Assembly: GCA_001556995.1 (NCBI GenBank)
Contig: LSKF01000004.1
Coordinates: forward strand, 1 to 41,590
From: Erythrobacteraceae bacterium CCH12-C2
GTDB lineage: Bacteria; Pseudomonadota; Alphaproteobacteria; Sphingomonadales; Sphingomonadaceae
Reading direction: 5' to 3'
DNA: 41,590 nt
The notes beneath the pieces are model-generated. The model had not been told where the DNA came from. It saw only the letters and a program-made list of their open reading frames with translations, and made no database searches. Below are positions 34,928 through 41,590 of this stretch, piece after piece; position 1 is the first letter of the stretch, and the number at the start of each line of letters is the position of its first letter. The translations under genes and the position numbers were made by a program.

Positions 34928-35616
34928 GCACGCTGCTCGCCGCTTTGCGCAGCTGCGCCTTTTATCTGCTGTTTTATGGTGGCAGCGCGGTGCTGGTGAG
35001 TGCTGCGGTCATAGCGATCACCGCGCGGCGAGCGTGGCTGCGTCCGATTGTCGCAGCATGGGGCGCGTGGCATTTGTGGTGTGTGCGTCATCTCCTCGGT
35101 ATCGAGGTGATTCTGGAAGGGTCGCTCCCCAACGAGGGCGCGCTGATCGCAATCAAGCATGAAAGCTTTTTCGAGGCGATCGATACCCCGCGCCTGTTCG
35201 ATTTCCCGGCGGTGTTCGCCAAGCAGGAATTGTTCCGCATCCCTGGCTGGGGCTATTCGGCCCTGACCTATGGTCTGATCCCGGTGGCGCGCGACAAGGG
35301 GGCAAAGACCCTGCGCGAAATGATCGCGCGGGCGAAGGAGCGGGTAGCGGAAGGTCGTCCCTTGGTGATCTTCCCCGAAGGCACAAGGGTTGCCCATGGT
35401 ACGAAGCCGGGTCTGCAGGCTGGGTTTGCAGGGCTGTATAAGCTGCTGAATCTGCCCGTGGTGCCGATCGCGGTGAATAGCGGTGCGACCTATCATCGTG
35501 TGATAAAACGCCGGGGGCGGATCACATACAAGGTGGGCGCAACGATCCCGGCGGGCCTCCCGCGTGAGGAGGTCGAGGCGCGTGTCCATGCGGCGATCAA
35601 TGTGCTGAACGGTTAG
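34924..35616 (+). CDS. plsC: 1-acyl-sn-glycerol-3-phosphate acyltransferase
   Basis: PlsC adds the second acyl chain in phosphatidic acid synthesis at the inner membrane. The 230-residue protein has a hydrophobic N-terminus (about 10-33), then the acyltransferase motif K-H-E-S-F-F-E, an H-x4-E form of the usual H-x4-D box, G-L-I-P-V-A-R-D-K-G, and F-P-E-G-T-R. The TTG start at 34924 overlaps the ydcF-like stop (TTGA), which supports this unusual start; no better ATG lies nearby. It closes the ftsE-ftsX-ydcF-plsC operon. Confidence 0.92.
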   Translation: MSTLLAALRSCAFYLLFYGGSAVLVSAAVIAITARRAWLRPIVAAWGAWHLWCVRHLLGIEVILEGSLPNEGALIAIKHESFFEAIDTPRLFDFPAVFAKQELFRIPGWGYSALTYGLIPVARDKGAKTLREMIARAKERVAEGRPLVIFPEGTRVAHGTKPGLQAGFAGLYKLLNLPVVPIAVNSGATYHRVIKRRGRITYKVGATIPAGLPREEVEARVHAAINVLNG

Positions 35617-35723
35617 GTTCGCATCGCAAGGTGACGGCTGTGCTGGTGCGGGCGGCGGCGATATTCGCCGGAGATGGGTGGATTGCAAAGCGTCCGGCAT
35701 TTTGTGCTGCCTTCCCTGGGATT

Positions 35724-35736
35724 TGACGCTACGTCA
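35724..35736. promoter_or_regulatory. Short palindrome just before the membrane AraC gene
   Basis: The sequence tgacg-cta-cgtca is a perfect 5-bp inverted repeat ending 5 bases before the ATG at 35742, at the place where a ribosome binding site would normally be; no purine-rich site is visible. It could be an operator or simply chance. Confidence 0.25.
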
Positions 35737-35741
35737 GGCCA

Positions 35742-36860
35742 ATGATCATTGCACAGCTGGATGCTGCTGTCCGTCTCGGCTCGTCAAGCATTGTGCTCGT
35801 GCTTGCATGGCTCATGCTCATCCATCGGCGGCGGCTTGGACTGCCCGCGCTGCTGTTTGCCCCGCTGGCGGCCTGTGTGGCTGGTTTCGTGATCGGCAAC
35901 ACACCGCTCCCCGATCTTCGTCCGGTCGGGCCTCTTGCCGCCCTGGCCCACACAGCAAGCGGGTTTACGGTCATCTTCCTGTGGTGGTTTGCTCTGTCAT
36001 GCTTCGACAGCCGCTTCCGGCTGCAGGGCGGTGTTCTGGCGACCGGGTTGGTATGGGCCGGTGTCGCCGCGGCTGATCGGGGCCTTTTCGCAGGGGTGCT
36101 CGCCGATGCTGGGCTTTCGCATGGGCTGGTGCTGCTGGGTTTTGGCATCGTTGGCCATCTTGTTTGGCGCCTGCTGGACGAGCGGCAGGGCGATCTGATC
36201 CAGCAACGCCATGATGCGCGGGTGCTGGTCGCAGCGCTGCTTGGCGGGATGTTGTTCATCGATCTCGCGGCGGATGCGCTGTTCGGCTTCGCATGGCGGC
36301 CGCTCGCATTTGCGGTGATGCAGAACGCCATGATCCTTGCGTTCGGCCTCTGGCTTGCCAGCCAACTGCTGACCGTCCGCGCCGATGTATTGACCTTTGG
36401 GGTTGTGGAAGGGGGCGCATTGCAGCCAATCCCTGCCCCGGAGGCGAACGACCCCCGAAACGCAGCGCTGCTGCGCCGCCTCAATGTCCTGATTGAAACA
36501 GACCGGGTGCATCTTGATCCGGGGCTGACCTTCGCTCGGTTCGTGGAACTCATGGCCGCACCTGAGCGGACTGTCAGAACGCTGATCAACCGGCACATGG
36601 GCTATGACCATTTCCGTACCTTCTTGAACCATCACCGGGTCAAGGAGGCGCGGCGGCGGCTGGAAGGTTGGGATGGCGACGCAAAGTTAATCACCATCGC
36701 GCTCGACAGCGGCTTTGCCTCGCTTGCAAGCTTCAATCGTGCCTTTCGGGCGATCGAGGGATGCACGCCGAGTGAATACCGGACAAGGGCTCGAAGCGCA
36801 GGCCCCCGCGCGCCTCACTGCGCACAACCGGGATTTGAGGAGCGAAAATCCGCTTTCTGA
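35742..36860 (+). CDS. Membrane-embedded AraC-family regulator
   Basis: The 372-residue protein has an N-terminal membrane domain of about six or seven helices (about 12-215; for example I-V-L-V-L-A-W-L-M-L-I and T-V-I-F-L-W-W-F-A-L) and a C-terminal AraC DNA-binding domain (about 250-350) with F-V-E-L-M-A-A-P-E-R-T-V-R-T-L-I-N and I-T-I-A-L-D-S-G-F-A-S-L-A-S-F-N-R-A-F-R. It should therefore sense something in or across the membrane and bind DNA directly. It lies 61 bases before a CPBP protease-like gene on the same strand. Signal and targets are unknown. Confidence 0.88.
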   Translation: MIIAQLDAAVRLGSSSIVLVLAWLMLIHRRRLGLPALLFAPLAACVAGFVIGNTPLPDLRPVGPLAALAHTASGFTVIFLWWFALSCFDSRFRLQGGVLATGLVWAGVAAADRGLFAGVLADAGLSHGLVLLGFGIVGHLVWRLLDERQGDLIQQRHDARVLVAALLGGMLFIDLAADALFGFAWRPLAFAVMQNAMILAFGLWLASQLLTVRADVLTFGVVEGGALQPIPAPEANDPRNAALLRRLNVLIETDRVHLDPGLTFARFVELMAAPERTVRTLINRHMGYDHFRTFLNHHRVKEARRRLEGWDGDAKLITIALDSGFASLASFNRAFRAIEGCTPSEYRTRARSAGPRAPHCAQPGFEERKSAF

Positions 36861-36920
36861 GGAGCGGAAGCGGTGATCGCAGGCTAGTCGGAGCGCGCAA
36901 CCAGATGAAAGGGCAGGCGC

Positions 36921-37634
36921 GTGAACGGATTGATCGGACTGGCAGGGACGCTGGCGCTTCTGATCTGTCTGGGAACAGCATTGGGGCTTGCGGATCGCCG
37001 CAATTTCTCGCCCCGCTGGCTTGTCGTGGCCGCACTTCTGGTCGCGATCAATGACCTGCTTCTGACGCGATGCTATGGCTTGCTGCCGGACGTCATCGGC
37101 GGGGAATGGAGTTGGCAAGGCAAGCTCGCCGCCCTCGTCGCCACGCTTGCCATCGCCGCCCTTCCCGCCTTCGGGCTGCGCCGGATCGGCCTGACCTGGT
37201 CGCATGAGCCGGGCAGCCTGAAAGCCGCAGTGCCTCTATCCGCAGCATATTGCGCCCTGTTCGTCGTTCTCGGGCTTATATTTCCTGCTGGCGAAGCGAG
37301 CGCGGAAGATGTCGCCTTCCAACTGACCATGCCTGGCCTTGAGGAAGAGCCGTTCTATCGCGGCATCCTGTTGTTCGCGCTCGATCAGGCGTTTCGAGGG
37401 AGGAGGCGGTTGCTTGGCGTCGAGTGGGGCTGGGGTGCGGTGCTGTCGTGCTTTGTGTTCGGAATGGCGCACGCCTTCGGTTACGCGGATGGAGGGTTTT
37501 CCTTCGATCCCATCACCATGGCGCTGACCGCCATTCCATCCTTCATCGCGGTCTGGGCGCGCTTGCGGACTGGGAGCTTGCTGCTCCCGATCCTGCTCCA
37601 CAATTTCGGGAATGCGATCGCGTACCTTTTGTAG
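36921..37634 (+). CDS. CPBP-family intramembrane metalloprotease homologue
   Basis: CPBP (Rce1-like, ABI) proteins are membrane proteases; bacterial members are linked to peptide maturation and immunity or to regulation. The 237-residue protein has about seven hydrophobic segments and the three motifs: E-E-E-P-F-Y-R-G (about 142-149), F-G-M-A-H-A-F (about 178-184) and L-H-N-F-G-N (about 225-230), so the catalytic Glu and His residues are present. The start is GTG at 36921, preceded by AAAGGG at 7 bases. It may be co-transcribed with the membrane AraC gene. Substrate unknown. Confidence 0.9.
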   Translation: MNGLIGLAGTLALLICLGTALGLADRRNFSPRWLVVAALLVAINDLLLTRCYGLLPDVIGGEWSWQGKLAALVATLAIAALPAFGLRRIGLTWSHEPGSLKAAVPLSAAYCALFVVLGLIFPAGEASAEDVAFQLTMPGLEEEPFYRGILLFALDQAFRGRRRLLGVEWGWGAVLSCFVFGMAHAFGYADGGFSFDPITMALTAIPSFIAVWARLRTGSLLLPILLHNFGNAIAYLL

Positions 37635-37667
37635 GGCAAAGCACCCGTTGGGATTGGCTGGCAGCGC

Positions 37668-38576
37668 TTATTCCCCGTGCCCGCGCCCAAAGTCAGGCCG
37701 CTCGTCGTCCTGCCCCTGTTCAATCACTTGCCGCCGTATCGCGCGGGTGCGGGTGAAGAGGTCGAACAGGGTGTCGCCGTCGCCTGAGCGGATCGCACGT
37801 TGGAGGGCGGTCAGATCCTCGGTGAAGCGCCCCAGCATCTCCAGCACGGCGCCCTTGTTGGTGAGGAACACATCGCGCCACATCACCGGGTCGGACGCGG
37901 CGATGCGGGTGAAATCGCGGAAACCCCCGGCGGAGTATTTGATGACTTCGCTTTGCGTCACGTCCTCCAGATCGCTGGCGGTGCCGACGATGGTGTAGGC
38001 GATGAGGTGCGGGATGTGGCTGGTGACGGCGAGCACCAGATCATGGTGCGCGGGGTCCATCAGCTCAACCTTGGAGCCGAGCGCGGTCCAGAAGTCAGAG
38101 AGGGCTTCAAGCGCCGCAGGGTCCACGTTGTCGGGCGGGGTGATGATGCACCAGCGGCCCGCAAACAGGGTGGCGAAACCGGCGTCCGGCCCGCTCTGCT
38201 CTGTGCCCGCGACGGGGTGGGCGGGGATGATGGTGGCATGTGGCAGCGCCTCGGCGAGCGCAGCGGCTACGGCGGCTTTGGAGGAGCCGACATCGCTGAT
38301 GATGGCATGGGGAGCGAGGCCGGGCGCGATGGCGCGGGCTGCATCCCCCATCGCGCCGACAGGCACGCACAGGATGACGAGGTCGGCATTGGCGACAGCG
38401 GCCTCGGGCGTGTCGAACACCTCGCCGACCAGACCGCGCTCGCCCGCGCGTTGCCGCACCGCAGGATCACGGTCCCAGCCCGTGGTGGCAATGGGAAGCC
38501 CGCGCGCTGTGATCGCCAGCCCAATCGAGCCACCGAGCAGACCCAGCCCGATGATGGCAACGCGGCAGTTGGTCAC
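37668..38576 (-). CDS. tyrA: Prephenate/arogenate dehydrogenase
   Basis: This enzyme makes the tyrosine precursor by NAD(P)-dependent oxidative decarboxylation. The 302-residue protein has the dinucleotide motif G-L-G-L-L-G-G-S (about residues 11-18), S-D-V-G-S-S-K (about 96-102), the [10 protein letters not shown] motif with the substrate-site histidine (about 118-127), and S-H-I-P-H-L in the dimer region. No ACT or chorismate mutase domain is fused. The GTG at 38576 overlaps the hisC stop (GTGA) after a GGGGA site, so it is the second gene of a hisC-tyrA operon. Confidence 0.94.
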   Translation of the reverse strand: MTNCRVAIIGLGLLGGSIGLAITARGLPIATTGWDRDPAVRQRAGERGLVGEVFDTPEAAVANADLVILCVPVGAMGDAARAIAPGLAPHAIISDVGSSKAAVAAALAEALPHATIIPAHPVAGTEQSGPDAGFATLFAGRWCIITPPDNVDPAALEALSDFWTALGSKVELMDPAHHDLVLAVTSHIPHLIAYTIVGTASDLEDVTQSEVIKYSAGGFRDFTRIAASDPVMWRDVFLTNKGAVLEMLGRFTEDLTALQRAIRSGDGDTLFDLFTRTRAIRRQVIEQGQDDERPDFGRGHGE

Positions 38577-39676
38577 GCCGCTTCCCCGCACAGCGCGCGC
38601 AGGGTGTGGATTACGCGGGTCATGTCTTCGGTCTTGCCGATGGTGATGCGCAAGGCATTCGGCAGGCCTTGCGAGGGCAGGTGGCGCACCGCGTAGCCTG
38701 CGTCGGACAGCGCCTCCAGGGCCTGGGCGGCGGTGACGTCGCCCTCGAAATGGACGAGCAGGAAGTTCGCTTCGCTTGGGGGCGCGCTGATGCCGTGGTT
38801 GCCCATCGCCGCAATCGCCTCGGCCAGCCGCGCGCGTTCGCGGGTGTTGTGCTCGCGGCTCGCGGCCACGAAATCCTGATCGCCCAGCGCCGCCAGCGCG
38901 GCCTTCTGCCCGCTGACGCTGACATTGAACGCGCCGCGCAGCCGGTTGACGAGGTCAATCAGATGCGGCGCTCCCGTCACCCAGCCAACCCGCTCGGACG
39001 CAAGGCCATAGGCCTTGGAGAAAGTGCGGCTGACCAGCACGTTCTCGTGCGCGGCGGCGAGCGCGAAGGCGGCGTGCTGATCGGCTGGGTCGACATATTC
39101 GCCGTAAGCCTCGTCCACTACCAGAAGCACGTGCGGCGGCAGGCCGGCGTGAAGTCGCGCGACCTCGGCAGGCGGCAGGTAGCTGCCGACGGGGTTATTG
39201 GGATTGTCGAGCAGCACGACCTTGGTGGCAGGCGCCACCGCTGCCAGCAGGTTGTCGACCGACGCGCCGTAACCTTCGGGCTCGGCGAAAACCGGGGTGG
39301 CCCCGATCTTCTGCGCCAGCAGCGGATAGAGCGAGAAGGAATAGCGCGAGGCCAGCACCTCGTCCCCCGGCCCGGCCAGCGCCTGCACGATGCAGTGGAG
39401 CAGCTCGCCCGAGCCAGTGCCGCACACGATCCGCGCAGGGTCGAGGCCATGCACCTCGGCGATTTTCTCGCACAGCGCGCGGGCATCGGGATCGGGATAA
39501 TCCGCCGCGACATGCGCCTCGGCCAAAGCCGCCATCGCAGCCGGGCTGGAGCCGAGCGGGTTCTCGTTGGCCGAGAGCTTGACGAGCGGCTTCCCGCTCG
39601 CCGACTTGGATTTGCCGGGAACATAGGCGTGGATCTGCGCGATCCAGGGTTTGGGTTGAGGCTTGGCGATGGTCAT
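38573..39676 (-). CDS. hisC: Histidinol-phosphate aminotransferase
   Basis: A PLP enzyme of class I/II; the HisC2 type next to tyrA may also act on aromatic amino acid precursors. The 367-residue protein shows [10 protein letters not shown] (about 33-42), D-N-P-N-N-P-V-G (about 158-165), D-E-A-Y-G-E-Y-V, the PLP lysine in [11 protein letters not shown], and G-W-V-T-G. The ATG at 39676 is preferred; the extension to 39724 begins M-L-S-L-S-K-H, which is translated from the palindromic repeat and is not genuine protein. Confidence 0.94.
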   Translation of the reverse strand: MTIAKPQPKPWIAQIHAYVPGKSKSASGKPLVKLSANENPLGSSPAAMAALAEAHVAADYPDPDARALCEKIAEVHGLDPARIVCGTGSGELLHCIVQALAGPGDEVLASRYSFSLYPLLAQKIGATPVFAEPEGYGASVDNLLAAVAPATKVVLLDNPNNPVGSYLPPAEVARLHAGLPPHVLLVVDEAYGEYVDPADQHAAFALAAAHENVLVSRTFSKAYGLASERVGWVTGAPHLIDLVNRLRGAFNVSVSGQKAALAALGDQDFVAASREHNTRERARLAEAIAAMGNHGISAPPSEANFLLVHFEGDVTAAQALEALSDAGYAVRHLPSQGLPNALRITIGKTEDMTRVIHTLRALCGEAA

Positions 39677-39706
39677 TGCGCTGTGTCGCTTGAAGAAAAG
39701 ACAGTG

Positions 39707-39776
39707 CTTCGACAAGCTCAGCACGAACGGAATTTTGAAAAAATCTCCCTAGCCGCTCGCCCTGAGCTTGTCGAAG
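39707..39776. repeat. Inverted pair of palindromic repeats between hisC and metX
   Basis: cttcgacaagctcag (39707-39721) and its exact reverse complement ctgagcttgtcgaag (39762-39776) are separated by 40 bases; outside the core each copy continues with a cgaacgg-like end. It is related in form to the repeat inside sufC. It fills most of the 129-base gap between the divergent hisC and metX genes, where both promoters must lie. Confidence 0.8.
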
Positions 39777-39805
39777 GGCCGTTTTTCCGCTTTCGCAGCA
39801 ATCCC

Positions 39806-40912
39806 ATGAACGCCGCCCCCCTTTCTCCGGTCTATCGCGTCCCGCACCCCCTGCCGCTCGACAGCGGTCAGGCGCTGGAGGGCTGCGATATTGCTTACGA
39901 AACCTACGGCACGTTGGCCGCCGACAAGAGCAATGCGGTGCTGGTGTGCCATGCGCTGACCGGCGACCAGTACCTCGCCAGCCCGCACCCGATTACCGGC
40001 AAGCCAGGGTGGTGGGAGCGGATGGTCGGGCCGGGCAAGCCGATCGACACGGTCCGGCACTTTGTGATTTGCGCCAATGTGATCGGCAGCTGCATGGGAT
40101 CGACCGGCCCGGCGAGCCCAGACCCCAGCACGCCTGATGGCCAGCCCTATGCGATGCGCTTCCCCGTCATCACCATCCGCGACATGGTGCGCGGGCTGGT
40201 GGCGCTGCTTGACGGGCTGGGCATTGCAAAGCTTCATGCCGTGGTCGGCGGGTCGATGGGCGGGATGCAGGCGCTCAGCCTCGCCGCCAACTGGCCGGAG
40301 CGCGCCGCCCGCGTGCTGGTGATCGCCTCGACAGCGCGCCACTCGGCACAGAACATCGCCTTTCACGAGGTTGGACGGCAAGCGATCATGGCAGACCCGG
40401 CGTGGGCCGAGGGTGATTACTACGCGCGCGAGGCGCGGCCTGACAATGGCCTCGCCGTGGCGCGGATGGCGGCGCATATAACCTACCTTTCGGAAGCGGG
40501 TCTGACCGAGAAATTCGGGCGGCGATTGCAGGACAGGGAGGCCAAGGGCTTTGGCTTTGACGCCGAGTTTCAGGTCGAAAGCTATCTCAGGTATCAGGGC
40601 AGCGGTTTCACCCGGCGCTTCGATGCGAACAGCTACCTCTACATCACCCGCGCTATGGACTATTTTGACATCGCGGAAGAACATGGCGGCAAGCTTGCCA
40701 ACGCCTTCGCGGGGACGCAGGCGCGGTTCTGCATCGTCAGTTTCGATACCGACTGGCTCTATCCCACGACGGAAAGCCGCCACATCGTCCATGCCCTGAA
40801 CGCGGCGGGGGCTAAGGTCAGCTTCGTGGAACTCAGCGCGCCCAATGGACACGATTCCTTTCTGCTCGAGCACGACCAGCTTGATCGGGTGGTAAAGGGG
40901 TTCGTCGAATGA
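39806..40912 (+). CDS. metX: Homoserine O-acetyltransferase (or O-succinyltransferase), MetX type
   Basis: MetX acylates homoserine for methionine synthesis in the cytoplasm. The 368-residue alpha/beta-hydrolase-fold protein has H-A-L-T-G-D (about 46-51), [11 protein letters not shown] (about 95-105), nucleophile serine in V-G-G-S-M-G-G (about 148-154), acid in S-F-D-T-D-W-L-Y and base in P-N-G-H-D-S-F-L. Acetyl versus succinyl preference cannot be settled by eye. The ATG at 39806 gives the family length; the long open frame upstream is antisense to hisC. It overlaps metW by ATGA. Confidence 0.94.
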   Translation: MNAAPLSPVYRVPHPLPLDSGQALEGCDIAYETYGTLAADKSNAVLVCHALTGDQYLASPHPITGKPGWWERMVGPGKPIDTVRHFVICANVIGSCMGSTGPASPDPSTPDGQPYAMRFPVITIRDMVRGLVALLDGLGIAKLHAVVGGSMGGMQALSLAANWPERAARVLVIASTARHSAQNIAFHEVGRQAIMADPAWAEGDYYAREARPDNGLAVARMAAHITYLSEAGLTEKFGRRLQDREAKGFGFDAEFQVESYLRYQGSGFTRRFDANSYLYITRAMDYFDIAEEHGGKLANAFAGTQARFCIVSFDTDWLYPTTESRHIVHALNAAGAKVSFVELSAPNGHDSFLLEHDQLDRVVKGFVE

Positions 40913-41496
40913 CGTTACGCCCCGATCTTGCCGCCATCGCCGCGCATGTTGCGCCGGGTAGCCGGGTGCTCGACATCGGCTGCGGTGACGGCGCGTTGAT
41001 GGCGGAGCTCGAGGCGGTCAGCGGCTGCGATGCGCGGGGGATGGAGCTTGATGGCGCGCTCGTCGAACGCTGCGTTTCGCGCGGGCTCAGTGTGGTGCAG
41101 GGCGATGCCAATAGCGACCTTGCCGAGTACCCGGACAAGGCGTTCGATTACGCGATCCTCAGCCAGACCCTGCAGACCGCGACCCGGCCTGACCTGATCC
41201 TCGATGAATTGCTGCGGGTGGGGCGGCGGGCGTTTGTCTCGTTCCCTAACTTCGCCCATTGGCGCACTCGCGCGGCGCTGATGTTCGGCGGGCGGATGCC
41301 GGTGACGCGGGCACTGCCGGTGAGCTGGTACGAGACCCAGAACATCCACCATGTCACGGTCGAGGATTTCCGCGATCTTGCCAAGGCCAAGGGCGCACGG
41401 ATCGAGCGGGCGTGGTTCTTCGCGAACGAAAAACAAATCGGCGCGCCAGCGGCTAACTGGCGCGCCGAATTCGCGGTGTTTGAGTTAAGTCGGTAG
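40909..41496 (+). CDS. metW: Methionine biosynthesis protein MetW
   Basis: MetW is a methyltransferase-fold protein that activates MetX in many proteobacteria. The 195-residue protein has the SAM motif V-L-D-I-G-C-G-D-G (about 20-28), G-M-E-L-D (about 45), [10 protein letters not shown] (about 80-89) and [13 protein letters not shown] (about 109-121), all typical of the family. The start overlaps the metX stop as ATGA, so metX and metW are coupled as usual. Confidence 0.95.
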   Translation: MTLRPDLAAIAAHVAPGSRVLDIGCGDGALMAELEAVSGCDARGMELDGALVERCVSRGLSVVQGDANSDLAEYPDKAFDYAILSQTLQTATRPDLILDELLRVGRRAFVSFPNFAHWRTRAALMFGGRMPVTRALPVSWYETQNIHHVTVEDFRDLAKAKGARIERAWFFANEKQIGAPAANWRAEFAVFELSR

Positions 41497-41535
41497 TTTT
41501 GCGGCCACCTTCGGTGGCGCAGACCCCCCACCCGT

Positions 41536-41590
41536 CCTCCCCACCCGGCCACCAATGATACCATCATGCTATGGTGGCCGGGTGGGGAGG
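41536..41590. repeat. Perfect 19-bp inverted repeat at the right window edge
   Basis: cctccccacccggccacca (41536-41554) and its exact reverse complement (41572-41590) flank a 17-base centre. It begins 40 bases after the metW stop and may continue past the window. With such a strong GC-rich stem it could end the metXW message, but no T-run is visible inside the window; it may also be a dispersed repeat. Confidence 0.8.

Noticed and set aside
38606..39805. Long plus-strand extension in front of metX
   Set aside because: It is antisense to hisC; the MetX family length and N-terminus begin at 39806.

Overview
This window looks like a chromosomal segment of an alphaproteobacterium, most likely a member of the Sphingomonadales close to Erythrobacter or Porphyrobacter. 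This is inferred from high GC, the gene order of the suf cluster, a large TonB-dependent receptor of the Xanthomonas/Caulobacter type, and several palindromic repeat families that I associate with this group. No phage, plasmid, transposase or CRISPR array is visible. Most gene starts were chosen from family length, ribosome binding sites and ATGA-type overlaps.

Region 1 (1-9816). A partial plus-strand gene and a small coiled-coil gene precede a long minus-strand operon that runs from about 8806 down to 800: Rrf2-type regulator, sufB, a DUF559-like gene, a predicted secreted protein, sufC, a second secreted protein, sufD, a third secreted protein, sufS, sufT, a GNAT acetyltransferase and sufA. 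Nearly all genes overlap by 1-4 bases, so they are probably translationally coupled. A plausible promoter with a perfect palindromic operator sits in front of the regulator. SufC carries an in-frame insertion made of a palindromic repeat. An AraC-type regulator gene lies just upstream of the operon on the same strand.

Region 2 (9817-16258). pyrD, a lipoprotein gamma-glutamyltransferase and a long-chain acyl-CoA synthetase lie on the plus strand. An orphan minus-strand terminator before pyrD hints at a small RNA or peptide gene. A hypothetical gene ending in a REP and a membrane-anchored LuxR/DUF4019 protein follow.

Region 3 (16259-30953). This is a glycan utilization locus: FucP-type sugar transporter, S1 sulfatase, ROK repressor, ROK sugar kinase, large secreted GH2 enzyme, TonB-dependent receptor (broken by one frameshift), a secreted TIM-barrel-like protein that may be an unassigned glycoside hydrolase, and an HSL-type esterase. 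The transporter and receptor promoters share a block of about 50 bp that includes an identical 16-mer, probably the operator of the local ROK regulator. The set suggests uptake and breakdown of a sulfated and possibly acylated oligosaccharide. A GH2 exo-enzyme together with a fructokinase/mannokinase-like ROK kinase makes a mannose-containing substrate possible but not proven.

Region 4 (30954-41590). tRNA-Leu(GAG), a zinc-ribbon membrane protein divergent from ftsE-ftsX-ydcF-plsC, a membrane-anchored AraC regulator with a CPBP protease homologue, tyrA-hisC (minus), and metX-metW (plus), ending in a perfect 19-bp inverted repeat at the window edge.
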